A stretch of DNA of 64,000 nucleotides from DAHVFK01 sp963755395. Its GTDB lineage: Bacteria > Pseudomonadota > Gammaproteobacteria > Burkholderiales > SG8-39. This document shows positions 54,236 to 62,473 of this stretch, piece by piece. Made by a program: the position numbers and the translations under genes. Location of the stretch: the NCBI GenBank assembly GCA_963755395.1, contig CAVWJJ010000004.1, forward strand, positions 186,001-250,000, read 5' to 3'. How positions within the stretch are numbered: the stretch's first letter is position 1; each line of letters starts with the position of its first letter. The notes beneath the pieces were generated by a model, which was not told where the DNA came from, made no database searches, and saw nothing but the letters and a program-made list of their open reading frames with translations.

Positions 54236-54715
54236 CTACGCCCTCCAGCCCCCTGAAGCTAGTTGCGCCAGCGCGTAAGCGAGCGCCAGATCGTAGCCCT
54301 GGCTACCGAGCCCCGTTATGGTCCCGACCGCCGTATCAGTGAAATACGAATGGCGCCGAAACGTTTCGCGCGCATGCACGTTCGAAAGATGGACTTCGAT
54401 GAATGGGATATCCACCGCCGCAAGCGCGTCGCGCAGGGCAACGCTGGTGTGAGTGAACGCCGCGGGGTTGAATATGATGAACCCGACTCCCTCTCGCCCC
54501 GCTTGATGAATCCGGTCGACTAGAGCGCCTTCGTGGTTGCTCTGGAACGAACCACACTGGTGTCCGGCCCTGCGCGCGGTCGCCGCGAGGCGACGATCGA
54601 TCTCGGCCAGCGTCTCACGGCCGTAGATTTCTGGCTCACGGCTACCAAGAAGGTTCAGGTTGGGGCCGTGCACTACCAGCACTCCACGCGCCGCGTGTTG
54701 AGTTTTTTTGCTCAT
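54236..54715 (-). CDS. aroQ: 3-dehydroquinate dehydratase, type II
   Basis: Third step of the shikimate pathway. 159 residues from the ATG at 54715. GPNLNLLGSREPEIYG carries the catalytic Tyr loop and Arg, NHEGALVDRIHQA the catalytic Glu region, FNPAAFTHTSVALRDAL and EVHLSNVHARETFRRHS substrate-binding. Same-strand neighbour of accB, the common betaproteobacterial aroQ-accB-accC order. Confidence 0.97.
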   Translation of the reverse strand: MSKKTQHAARGVLVVHGPNLNLLGSREPEIYGRETLAEIDRRLAATARRAGHQCGSFQSNHEGALVDRIHQAGREGVGFIIFNPAAFTHTSVALRDALAAVDIPFIEVHLSNVHARETFRRHSYFTDTAVGTITGLGSQGYDLALAYALAQLASGGWRA

Positions 54716-54787
54716 TTTCGCAGGAGAACGCCGCATCTTACAGCACTTAGGGCTCCCGTTCTCGCGAAGCTGAAAACCGCTCCATCG

Positions 54788-55315
54788 TCAGGCACGAAGC
54801 ATTTTGGCAAGCCGTTCGCGCACCCCTGCCTCTCTCAGCGCGCCGAGCTTTCGATCCGCGATCCGTCCTTGTCGATCCAGGAAGACAGTGTAAGGCAGAC
54901 CTCCCAACGGATTGCCTGCCGTACGCATCAAATCAATCCCGTTGGCGCCGGCGATAAGCAGCGGATAGCTCACCCGATAGTCCTTCGCGAATTCCCAGAC
55001 TTTAACCGCAGAATCCAACGCGATACCTACAATTTCGACCCCTTTCGCCGACATTTCCTTACCCAGAGCAACTAGCATCGGAATTTCCTCGCGGCATGGC
55101 GGACACCACGTTGCCCAGAAATTGCAGACCACTACCTTGCCCTTCCATTCGGCCAGACGGCGCGTCCTGCCTTGAAGGTCGGTAAATTCGGCCGCTTGGA
55201 GCGCCGCGCTGCCGTCTTTCGACCGCAGCAGGGCGAGTCCGGCCATTGCGCCGGCCGCGGTAGCTGCAACACCGACCGCGCCGATGAGAAGCGCCTTACG
55301 CCGGCCGAGGGCCAT
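54788..55315 (-). CDS. TlpA-like thioredoxin domain protein
   Basis: 175-residue exported thiol-disulfide protein. The N-terminus RRKALLIGAVGVAATAAGAMAGLALL is a signal anchor (or Tat-like RR signal); the thioredoxin core has the active site FWATWCPPCREEIPML, and PLGGLPYTVFLDRQGRI the cis-Pro. Likely reduces disulfides in the periplasm, for example in cytochrome c maturation (inference). Starts 20 bp inside the end of the upstream gene. Confidence 0.9.
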   Translation of the reverse strand: MALGRRKALLIGAVGVAATAAGAMAGLALLRSKDGSAALQAAEFTDLQGRTRRLAEWKGKVVVCNFWATWCPPCREEIPMLVALGKEMSAKGVEIVGIALDSAVKVWEFAKDYRVSYPLLIAGANGIDLMRTAGNPLGGLPYTVFLDRQGRIADRKLGALREAGVRERLAKMLRA

Positions 55316-55931
55316 CTTTTGTATGCATTCCGGCACCGATCAGCGCACCGACTTCGGCGATGCCCGCGCGTTCGGTCACCCTCCCCGCCGGGGTGGTCTT
55401 GAGCGCCAAGCGTTCGTCGCGAGGGTCGAATATCGACAGGCGCAGCGGCGCCCCACGCCACGTCAACGACAGCACAGTTATCGAGCGCACCCTGTCGCCC
55501 GAATAGCGACGCCCCTCGAAGGTCGTATAAGGCAGATTGCGATCGAGCAAGAAGATCTCTACTTCCTTGGCGCTCTCGGGGAACAACTGGAGGTCGATCT
55601 CTGCGTACCGGCCGGCGAGGCCCGTCAATACTGCGCCGGTCAGGTAGGGATTGAAGACCTGCAACTCCCGCATCGCGTCGAGCGCGATTCGGCGCAGCTC
55701 CGCGATGCGCTCGGGGTGCTCGGCCGGCTGATAGAGCGCTCGGTAGGCGCGCAATTCGGCCTCGATCTCGTCGTTTGCGGGTAGGGCCTGTGATTCTTCG
55801 GCGCCCACCTGGCGCGCGGCCTTGCGCTTGGCGAGTGCAAAATCGTCGATTCCGTCCTCGGCCATGATGCGCGCCGCGGCGGCAGCTATTCGTGCGCGTG
55901 TTCCGTTTTGCCGCGATCCCTTGCGGCCCAT
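55296..55931 (-). CDS. Conserved hypothetical protein, possibly nucleotidyltransferase-like
   Basis: 211 residues from the ATG at 55931 (MGRKGSRQNGTRARIAAAAARIMAEDGIDD); the frame reaches 55991. I do not recognise a named family. A basic, helical N-terminus is followed by YLTGAVLTGLAGRYAEIDLQLF, which resembles the G-S...D-I-D-L core of minimal nucleotidyltransferases, though only one acidic residue pair is evident. The C-terminal half looks beta-rich (RSITVLSLTWRGAPLRLSIFD). Overlaps the TlpA-like gene by 20 bp and is divergent from mpl. Confidence 0.75.
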   Translation of the reverse strand: MGRKGSRQNGTRARIAAAAARIMAEDGIDDFALAKRKAARQVGAEESQALPANDEIEAELRAYRALYQPAEHPERIAELRRIALDAMRELQVFNPYLTGAVLTGLAGRYAEIDLQLFPESAKEVEIFLLDRNLPYTTFEGRRYSGDRVRSITVLSLTWRGAPLRLSIFDPRDERLALKTTPAGRVTERAGIAEVGALIGAGMHTKDGPRPA

Positions 55932-56050
55932 TGCAGTTCCTCGACTGGATTTGGGGAGCGCCACGATCAGGGTCCCATCTTGATGCATCATAGCGTAGGC
56001 CGTCCGGAGCCCCCTATGGCGTAGAATCGGCGCCTTTTCGCCGTGCCTCC

Positions 56051-57409
56051 ATGCCTGCTCACCTGCACATCCTCGGCATCTGCGGCACGTTCATGGGTGG
56101 TATCGCCGCTATCGCCAAAGCTGCCGGATACCGCGTCACGGGTTGCGATGCGAACGTATACCCGCCAATGAGCGATCAACTTACGGCGATCGGCATCGAA
56201 CTAATCGAGGGCTACGACGTTGAGCAGATCGCGCTCGCCCCGGACGTTTGGGTTGTGGGCAACGTCGTTACGCGCGGGAACCCATTGATGGAGGCCATCT
56301 TGGATCGCGGTGACCGATACGTATCGGGACCGCAATGGTTGGCGGAGGAGGTGCTAATCGAAAAGTGGGTGCTTGCTGTTGCTGGAACGCATGGCAAGAC
56401 AACGGTTGCTTCCATGCTGGCCTGGATTCTCGAGCGAGCCGAGCGCCAGCCAGGATTTTTGATCGGCGGCGTGCCCCTCGATTTCCCGGTTTCCGCCCGC
56501 CTCACCGGAGCGAAGCACTTTGTTATTGAGGCGGACGAATACGACACCGCCTTTTTCGATAAGCGCTCCAAGTTTGTGCACTACCGTCCCCGGACTGCAA
56601 TATTGAACAATTTGGAGTTCGATCATGCGGACATCTTCCCCGATCTTGCGGCTATCGAGCGACAATTCCACCATCTGGTTCGCATCGTGCCGCGATCTGG
56701 CCTCATCGTCGCTCATGGCCGCGATGAGGCCCTGCAGCGGGTTCTCGCCATGGGTTGCTGGACGCCAGTAGAAGCCATGGGCAAGGAGGCGGGCTGGATG
56801 GCCGGCGAACCAGGCCCCGACGGCGGGTTCGAGATCGCATGGCAGGGCAGGACAGTGGGACGCGTTGCCTGGAGCCTGCTGGGCGCACACAATCGACACA
56901 ATGCGCTCGCAGCGGTCGCGGCCGCACGCCACATAGGCGTTGCGCCCACCCAAGCGATCGCCGCACTAAGCGATTTCGCCGGGGTCAGGCGGCGCATGGA
57001 GCTTCGCGGCGAAGTCCGCGGGGTGGCCGTGTACGACGATTTTGCACATCATCCGACCGCGATCCGGGCGACGCTGGAGGGCTTGCGCCAGCGTGTGGAT
57101 GGGGCACGTATCGTGGCGATATTGGAGCCGCGCTCCAACACGATGAAGCTCGGAGTGATGCGGGACGAGCTCGCCGCGAGCCTCGCCGCGGCCGACCTGG
57201 CGTACATCTACGACGCCAAGCTCGGCTGGGACGCGGCCCAGGCGCTGCGCCCGCTGGGCGCTCGCGCCCGCTGCATCGGTGATCTCGAGGTTCTGCTCGC
57301 AACGCTTGCCGAGGACGCTCGCGCGGGCGACCACGTTGTGATCATGTCGAATGGCGGCTTCGGCGGCCTGCACCGCAGGTTGCTCGAACGACTCGGCCGA
57401 AGGACATGA
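56051..57409 (+). CDS. mpl: UDP-N-acetylmuramate:L-Ala-gamma-D-Glu-meso-DAP ligase
   Basis: Recycles murein tripeptide by joining it to UDP-MurNAc. 452 residues: MPAHLHILGICGTFMGGIAAIAKAAG at the start, the ATP loop AGTHGKTTVASMLAW, EADEYDTAFFDKRSKFVHYRPR, and DDFAHHPTAIRATLEGLRQR. GICGTFMGG (rather than MurC's GIGG.GM) and the length point to Mpl. Its stop overlaps yqiA by 4 bp. Confidence 0.96.
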   Translation: MPAHLHILGICGTFMGGIAAIAKAAGYRVTGCDANVYPPMSDQLTAIGIELIEGYDVEQIALAPDVWVVGNVVTRGNPLMEAILDRGDRYVSGPQWLAEEVLIEKWVLAVAGTHGKTTVASMLAWILERAERQPGFLIGGVPLDFPVSARLTGAKHFVIEADEYDTAFFDKRSKFVHYRPRTAILNNLEFDHADIFPDLAAIERQFHHLVRIVPRSGLIVAHGRDEALQRVLAMGCWTPVEAMGKEAGWMAGEPGPDGGFEIAWQGRTVGRVAWSLLGAHNRHNALAAVAAARHIGVAPTQAIAALSDFAGVRRRMELRGEVRGVAVYDDFAHHPTAIRATLEGLRQRVDGARIVAILEPRSNTMKLGVMRDELAASLAAADLAYIYDAKLGWDAAQALRPLGARARCIGDLEVLLATLAEDARAGDHVVIMSNGGFGGLHRRLLERLGRRT

Positions 57410-57984
57410 GCGCAAGGATCATCTACCTGCACGGGTTCAACAGCTCGCCTGCGTCCCACAAGGCGCGCGAGATGGACGCCTACATGCGCGCGCGGGGACT
57501 CGGGGAGTTCTTCGCTTGTCCAGCGCTGCCGCCGGGACCACGGGAGGCGGTTCGAGCGATCGAAGCCGTAATCGCGCGCCACGCAGCGAAACCCACTTTT
57601 GTTGGAAGCTCGCTGGGTGGCTTCTACGCAACCCACTTCGCCGAGCGCCTCGCGGTGCGCGCGGTCCTGATCAATCCCGCCATTACGCCCTACGTCGGGC
57701 TGGAGGCCTACCTTGGCGCCCAGAAGAATCTCTATACCGGCGAAAGCTACCAGCTGACTCGAACGGATCTCGAGGGCTGGCGCACGCTTGCGGTCGAGCG
57801 GCCCGACCCCGAGCGTTACCTTCTATTGCTAGAAACCGGCGACGAGGTCCTGGACTGGCGCGAAGCGGCGCGCAAGTTCGAGGGCGCGCGCACTGTGATC
57901 CGTGACGGCGGTGACCATACGCTGCAGAGCTTTCCAGAGCACCTGCCACGAATTCTAGCTTTCGCGGGAATCTCGCCTCCCTAG
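57406..57984 (+). CDS. yqiA: YqiA/UPF0227 family alpha/beta hydrolase
   Basis: 192-residue esterase. IIYLHGFNSSPASHKAREM gives the oxyanion region, FVGSSLGGFYATH the nucleophile elbow GSSLGG, a late Asp (LETGDEVLDWREA) and His (DGGDHTLQSF) complete the triad. Physiological substrate unknown. Coupled to mpl by a 4-bp overlap. Confidence 0.92.
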   Translation: MSARIIYLHGFNSSPASHKAREMDAYMRARGLGEFFACPALPPGPREAVRAIEAVIARHAAKPTFVGSSLGGFYATHFAERLAVRAVLINPAITPYVGLEAYLGAQKNLYTGESYQLTRTDLEGWRTLAVERPDPERYLLLLETGDEVLDWREAARKFEGARTVIRDGGDHTLQSFPEHLPRILAFAGISPP

Positions 57985-58034
57985 GCGTACCCCGGCGGCG
58001 CTCGCCGCGGCTCGCCGCCTATAATTCGCGGGCG

Positions 58035-59918
58035 ATGCAACTACTTTACGAAGAAGACGGAGAATTCAAGGTAGGTTCGGTGCTGGCGCAGGCGCCGGCC
58101 TCGTTCCAGGTCGAGAGTCCGCACGGACGCCGCACGAAGGTCAAGGCCGGGAACGTGCTCCTCAGCTTCGAGCGGCCCTCCGGCAACGAATTGCTCGCGG
58201 CGGCACAGACCTTTGCCGACGGGCTCGAAACCGACTTCCTTTGGCAGTGTTGCGCTGAGCGAGAGTTCGAATTCCGCGACCTCGCCCGCGAATACGTGGG
58301 GCGCGAGCCAACTCCCGTCGAGTCGGTAGGGATCCTACTCAAGTTGCACTCGGCGCCGATTTACTTCTACCGGCGCGCACGCGGCCGCTTCCAGGCGGCG
58401 CCGGCTGAGACCCTCAAGCTGGCGCTGGCGGGTCTCGAAAAGAAGAAGCGCATGCAGGAGAAGGTCGCGGAGTGGGCGACGACGCTAGCTCGGTTCGAAT
58501 GTCCTGCGGAGATCGCCGCCTTGCGCGAAGAACTGCTGTACGCACCGGACCGCTCCAAACCGGAAACAAGGGCCTTCGAGCAGGCCTGCAAGCAGACTGG
58601 GCTCGCGCCGGCGCGCCTTTTCGAGCGCTGCGGCCTGCTATCGGACAGCCACGACTTTCACCTCAACCGGTTCCTGTTCGAGTTCTTTCCGAAGGGCACC
58701 CGCTTCCCCGCGCATGAGCTGCCCGCGTCGCCTGAAGATCTTCCGCTGGCGGAGGCAACCGCCATCAGCCTGGACGACGTCGGCACCACCGAAATCGACG
58801 ATGCGTTCTCGGTGACCCGTGTTTCGGAGCGCGAGCTTCGAATCGGAATCCACATCGCGGCGCCGGCGCTGGGATTTGCACCCGGGTCTCAGCTGGACGC
58901 CATCGCCCGAGAGCGACTTTCCACCGCCTACATGCCGGGGCTCAAATACACCATGCTCCCCGAGGACGTGGTGGAGTGCCTTTCGCTCGACTCCGGCAAT
59001 GCTCGGCCTGCAGTGTCTCTCTACCTGAACGTCTCGGTTGAAGACCTTTCGCTGCGCGGCCACCATTCCCGCCTCGAGCGGGTGAACATTGCCGCGAACC
59101 TGCGTCACGCGGAATACGGCATCCTGAACGCCGGATTCGAGTCAGGTACAGCCAGCGGGCTCGCCCACGAGGAAGAGCTGCGCACGCTGTGGCGCTTCGC
59201 CCTGGCCCTGGAAGCGAGACGCGGTAAGCCAAGCGTGAACGCGGGCATGATCGATTACTCGTTTCGCGTCGAGCAGGGGCGCGTCTCGATCGACCCACGC
59301 CGCCGCGGCGCGCCGCTGGACAAGCTTGTTTCCGAGCTCATGATTCTCGCCAACACGACCTGGGGTAACTTGCTCGCCGAGCGCGACGTCGCGGCCATTT
59401 ACCGCGTGCAGTCCTCCGGCAAAGTCAGGATGAGCGTGCATCCGGAAGCGCACGACGGCCTCGGGGTCTCATGCTACTCGTGGATGACCTCGCCGCTGCG
59501 GCGCTACATCGATCTGATCAACCAATGGCAGCTGGTGGCCTCGCTTGAAGGCCGCCGGCCACCATTTGCGCGCAATGCCGAGGCGTTGCTCACGACCATG
59601 CGCGCATACGAGGTGACCCACGCGCGCTACGACGAGCACCAGCGGACGATGGAAAACTACTGGTGCTTGCGTTGGCTGGTTCAGGAGCGGGTAAAGGCCG
59701 CCGAAGGCGTCGTGGTGCGGGAAGGAATGGTGCGCTTGGACGGCATGCCGCTCACGGTACGCGTTCCCTCGTTGCCGGATTTCGAGCCTGGGACGCGGGT
59801 ACGGCTCGAAGTAGGTGAGATCGACCTGGTCGAACGGACCGCGGTGTGCGTCTATCGCGAGTTGATCGACGGCGGGGACGGCTCGGGTGAGCTGGCATCG
59901 CTCCCGGGCGACGCCTAA
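58035..59918 (+). CDS. RNB domain ribonuclease (RNase II family)
   Basis: 627 residues. The N-terminus (about 1-200) is unlike the cold-shock domains of E. coli RNase II/R. The RNB domain begins near SLDDVGTTEIDDAFSV with the catalytic Asp residues, continues IHIAAPALGFAPGS, YMPGLKYTMLPEDVVECLSL, and ends SPLRRYIDLINQWQLV, followed by a short S1-like end. A 3'-5' exoribonuclease role is expected. This short type with tonB-aroE-mtgA downstream is usual in betaproteobacteria. Confidence 0.9.
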   Translation: MQLLYEEDGEFKVGSVLAQAPASFQVESPHGRRTKVKAGNVLLSFERPSGNELLAAAQTFADGLETDFLWQCCAEREFEFRDLAREYVGREPTPVESVGILLKLHSAPIYFYRRARGRFQAAPAETLKLALAGLEKKKRMQEKVAEWATTLARFECPAEIAALREELLYAPDRSKPETRAFEQACKQTGLAPARLFERCGLLSDSHDFHLNRFLFEFFPKGTRFPAHELPASPEDLPLAEATAISLDDVGTTEIDDAFSVTRVSERELRIGIHIAAPALGFAPGSQLDAIARERLSTAYMPGLKYTMLPEDVVECLSLDSGNARPAVSLYLNVSVEDLSLRGHHSRLERVNIAANLRHAEYGILNAGFESGTASGLAHEEELRTLWRFALALEARRGKPSVNAGMIDYSFRVEQGRVSIDPRRRGAPLDKLVSELMILANTTWGNLLAERDVAAIYRVQSSGKVRMSVHPEAHDGLGVSCYSWMTSPLRRYIDLINQWQLVASLEGRRPPFARNAEALLTTMRAYEVTHARYDEHQRTMENYWCLRWLVQERVKAAEGVVVREGMVRLDGMPLTVRVPSLPDFEPGTRVRLEVGEIDLVERTAVCVYRELIDGGDGSGELASLPGDA

Positions 59919-59942
59919 AGGCCTAGAATATCCGCCACCCGT

Positions 59943-60869
59943 GTGCGTGAGGGGATTTTGCAGGTAGCAATCGCGACCAACTCGATCCGACGGCCCGACT
60001 TCTGGGTCGGGCTCGACCGTCAGACTCGGGCGCTCTACGGCGCGATTGCGGTATCGGTTCTGCTGCACGCGGTGCTGCTCGCGGTGCACTTTCGCTATCC
60101 CGACGCGCTGCGCTGGAATTCAGCCAATCAGCCGCTCGAAGTAGTGCTGGTAAATGCGCGGACGAAGGAAAGACCTGCCGACGCGGAGGCTCTGGCACAG
60201 GCGAATCTCGATCGCGGTGGCAACACGGACGAGTCCAGGCGCGCCAAGACGCCGCTCCCCGTCACCAGACCGTACAATCCCGGCAGGGATCTCGCGCAGG
60301 CGCAGCGGCGCGTGCGCCGGCTGGAGGAGCAGCAGCGGCGCCTGCTCGCCAAGGCGACCGAGTCGCGCTTGCCGGTGGCGCCGGAGACCGAACATAAAGC
60401 GCCCGCCGAACAACCCAAGCCGCAGATTTCCGGGCGTGATCTGGCCGACTTATCTCTCGCCGCGATGCAGCTTCAGGCGCAGATCGACCGCCGCATCGAG
60501 GAGTACCAGAAGCGCCCGCGCAAGAAATTTATCGGCGCGCGCGCCACGGAGTACCGGTTCGCGCAGTACGAGGAGGACTGGCGCCAGAAGATCGAGCGGA
60601 TCGGTACTCTGAACTACCCCTCGGAGGCGCGCGGCAAGCTTTACGGCGACCTGCGGCTCACCGTCACCATTCGGCCGGACGGCAGCGTACAGTCGGTCGA
60701 CCTGGATCGCTCGTCCGGGCTAAAAGTGCTCGACGCGGCCGCGTTCAAGATCGTGCGCATGGCATCGCCATTTGCGCCGTTCCCGCCGGACATCCGCAAG
60801 GATACCGATCTGTTGGTCATCACTCGGACATGGTTTTTTGGTCCGGGCGACAGGATTTGGACGAAATAG
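59943..60869 (+). CDS. TonB C-terminal domain protein
   Basis: 308 residues. One N-terminal membrane helix (ALYGAIAVSVLLHAVLLAVHF, about residues 30-50), a charged coiled-coil-prone middle (AQAQRRVRRLEEQQRRLLAK), and a C-terminal TonB fold (YPSEARGKLYGDLRLTVTI ... IRKDTDLLVITRTWFF). No exbB/exbD nearby, so it may serve envelope integrity (TolA/TonB-like) rather than siderophore uptake. The GTG at 59943 is used; a TTG at 59958 with GAGGGGA close upstream is a good alternative. Confidence 0.85.
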   Translation: MREGILQVAIATNSIRRPDFWVGLDRQTRALYGAIAVSVLLHAVLLAVHFRYPDALRWNSANQPLEVVLVNARTKERPADAEALAQANLDRGGNTDESRRAKTPLPVTRPYNPGRDLAQAQRRVRRLEEQQRRLLAKATESRLPVAPETEHKAPAEQPKPQISGRDLADLSLAAMQLQAQIDRRIEEYQKRPRKKFIGARATEYRFAQYEEDWRQKIERIGTLNYPSEARGKLYGDLRLTVTIRPDGSVQSVDLDRSSGLKVLDAAAFKIVRMASPFAPFPPDIRKDTDLLVITRTWFFGPGDRIWTK

Positions 60870-60872
60870 CGC

Positions 60873-61676
60873 ATGCCCGATCGCTACGCGGTGATCGGCA
60901 ACCCGGTCGCGCATTCGAAGTCGCCGTGGATTCACGCCGAATTCGCGCGCGCCTGCGGCCAGGACCTCGAGTACGTGAGCATAGAAGCTCCGCTCGGCGC
61001 CTTTGGTGCGACCGTAGATGCGTTTCGCGCCGCAGGCGGCCGTGGCGCCAACGTCACCATGCCGTTCAAGCAGGAGGCGTTCCTGTATTGCACCACTGTC
61101 ACCGCGCGCGCGCGCGCCGCGCAGGCAGTCAACACCCTGGTGCTCGATCGCGGCGCGCCTTTGGGTGACAACACGGACGGCGTCGGGCTGGTGCGCGACT
61201 TGGAAAGCAATTTAGGCTTCGTGCTGCGCGGGCGCCGCGTGCTCGTGCTGGGGGCGGGCGGTGCGGCCCAAGGCGTCGTGCCATCCCTGCGGGCGCAGGA
61301 CCCGGAAATCCTCGTGGTGGCCAACCGCACTCCCGACAAGGCGCGTGCGCTTGCGGCACGCTTCGAAGGGACTACCGGCTGCGGTTACGCCGAACTCCCT
61401 GCGACGAAGTTCGATCTGATCATCAACGCGACTTCTGCCGGCTTGGCGGGCGAGTTGCCGCCGCTGCCGTCGCTGGAAACGCTGCTCGCGTCCGGTGCGC
61501 TTGCCTACGACATGATGTACGGACGCGATACCCCGTTTCTTGCTCTCGCGCGATGCGCAGGCGTGCGCACGACTGACGGTGCCGGCATGCTCGTTGAACA
61601 GGCGGCGGAATCATTCTTCATCTGGCGCGGCGTGCGCCCCGACACTCAGGCCGTGCTCGCCGCACTGCGGCACTGA
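60873..61676 (+). CDS. aroE: Shikimate dehydrogenase
   Basis: NADPH-dependent reduction of 3-dehydroshikimate. 267 residues: YAVIGNPVAHSKSPWIHAEFA (shikimate site), GANVTMPFKQEAF with the catalytic Lys, DNTDGVGLVRDL with the catalytic Asp, and the NADP loop VLGAGGAAQGVV followed by VVANRTPDKA. 3 bp after the TonB-like gene; its last base starts the mtgA ATG. Confidence 0.97.
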   Translation: MPDRYAVIGNPVAHSKSPWIHAEFARACGQDLEYVSIEAPLGAFGATVDAFRAAGGRGANVTMPFKQEAFLYCTTVTARARAAQAVNTLVLDRGAPLGDNTDGVGLVRDLESNLGFVLRGRRVLVLGAGGAAQGVVPSLRAQDPEILVVANRTPDKARALAARFEGTTGCGYAELPATKFDLIINATSAGLAGELPPLPSLETLLASGALAYDMMYGRDTPFLALARCAGVRTTDGAGMLVEQAAESFFIWRGVRPDTQAVLAALRH

Positions 61677-62380
61677 TGCCTGTGCTGCGGCGGACGTGGA
61701 AAGGTTTGCGCTACGGCCTGGCGGCGCTGGTGCTCGTCGTGCTCCTGGCGCAGGGTTGGTTCTACGCCCACGTGTTGTGGTGGAAGACGCACAATCCGAC
61801 CAGCACTGCATTCATGCACGAGCAGCTCGATCGTATGCGGGAGAAGAATCCCGCCGCGCACCTGCAGCAGCGCTGGGTGCCCTACGCGCGTATCTCGATC
61901 AACCTCAAGCGCGCGGTCGTGGCATCCGAGGACGCGAAGTTCATCGACCATGCCGGCTTCGACTGGGAGGCTATCGAAAAGGCAATTGAGAAGAACGAGA
62001 GAAGGGGCAAGGTGGTCGCCGGCGCATCGACAATAAGCCAGCAGCTGGCCAAGAACCTGCTGCTGTCGGGTGAGCGTACCTGGCTGAGAAAGGGCGAGGA
62101 GGCGGCGATCACCTGGATGCTCGAATCGACTATGTCAAAGCGCCGCATTCTCGAGCTGTACCTGAACGTGGCCGAGTGGGGCGACGGAATTTTCGGCGCA
62201 GAGGCGGCGGCACGACACCACTTTGGCGTCTCGGCGGCGGAATTGGGGCCGGAGCAGGCCGCCTGGCTCGCCGCTATTTTGCCGAGCCCGCGCCGCTACG
62301 ATCGCGGCCGCATGACGGCGTACCTCGCGGACCGCATCGCGACCATTCGAGCTCGCATGCCGATGGCGCAGATTCCGTGA
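61676..62380 (+). CDS. mtgA: Monofunctional biosynthetic peptidoglycan transglycosylase
   Basis: Polymerises lipid II. 234 residues: an N-terminal membrane anchor (GLAALVLVVLLAQGWFYAHVL), then the GT51 fold with AVVASEDAKFIDHAGFDWEAI (catalytic Glu), GASTISQQLAKNLLL and LELYLNVAEWGDGIFGAEAA. No transpeptidase domain. Co-transcribed with aroE (TGATG overlap). Confidence 0.96.
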   Translation: MPVLRRTWKGLRYGLAALVLVVLLAQGWFYAHVLWWKTHNPTSTAFMHEQLDRMREKNPAAHLQQRWVPYARISINLKRAVVASEDAKFIDHAGFDWEAIEKAIEKNERRGKVVAGASTISQQLAKNLLLSGERTWLRKGEEAAITWMLESTMSKRRILELYLNVAEWGDGIFGAEAAARHHFGVSAAELGPEQAAWLAAILPSPRRYDRGRMTAYLADRIATIRARMPMAQIP

Positions 62381-62414
62381 CAGGCTGGGTGCGCGGGCAA
62401 CGGTTCCGCCCGTC

Positions 62415-62429
62415 GTATTGATTCAATAC
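62415..62429. promoter_or_regulatory. Inverted repeat upstream of mgtE
   Basis: GTATTGA-T-TCAATAC, a perfect 7-1-7 inverted repeat 35 bp after mtgA and 45 bp before mgtE. Could be an operator; too small to serve as a terminator and no T run follows. Confidence 0.3.
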
Positions 62430-62473
62430 AATGGCCTAGGGCCGGCCACCGGCCGCCGCTGCGCGTAGGCGAC

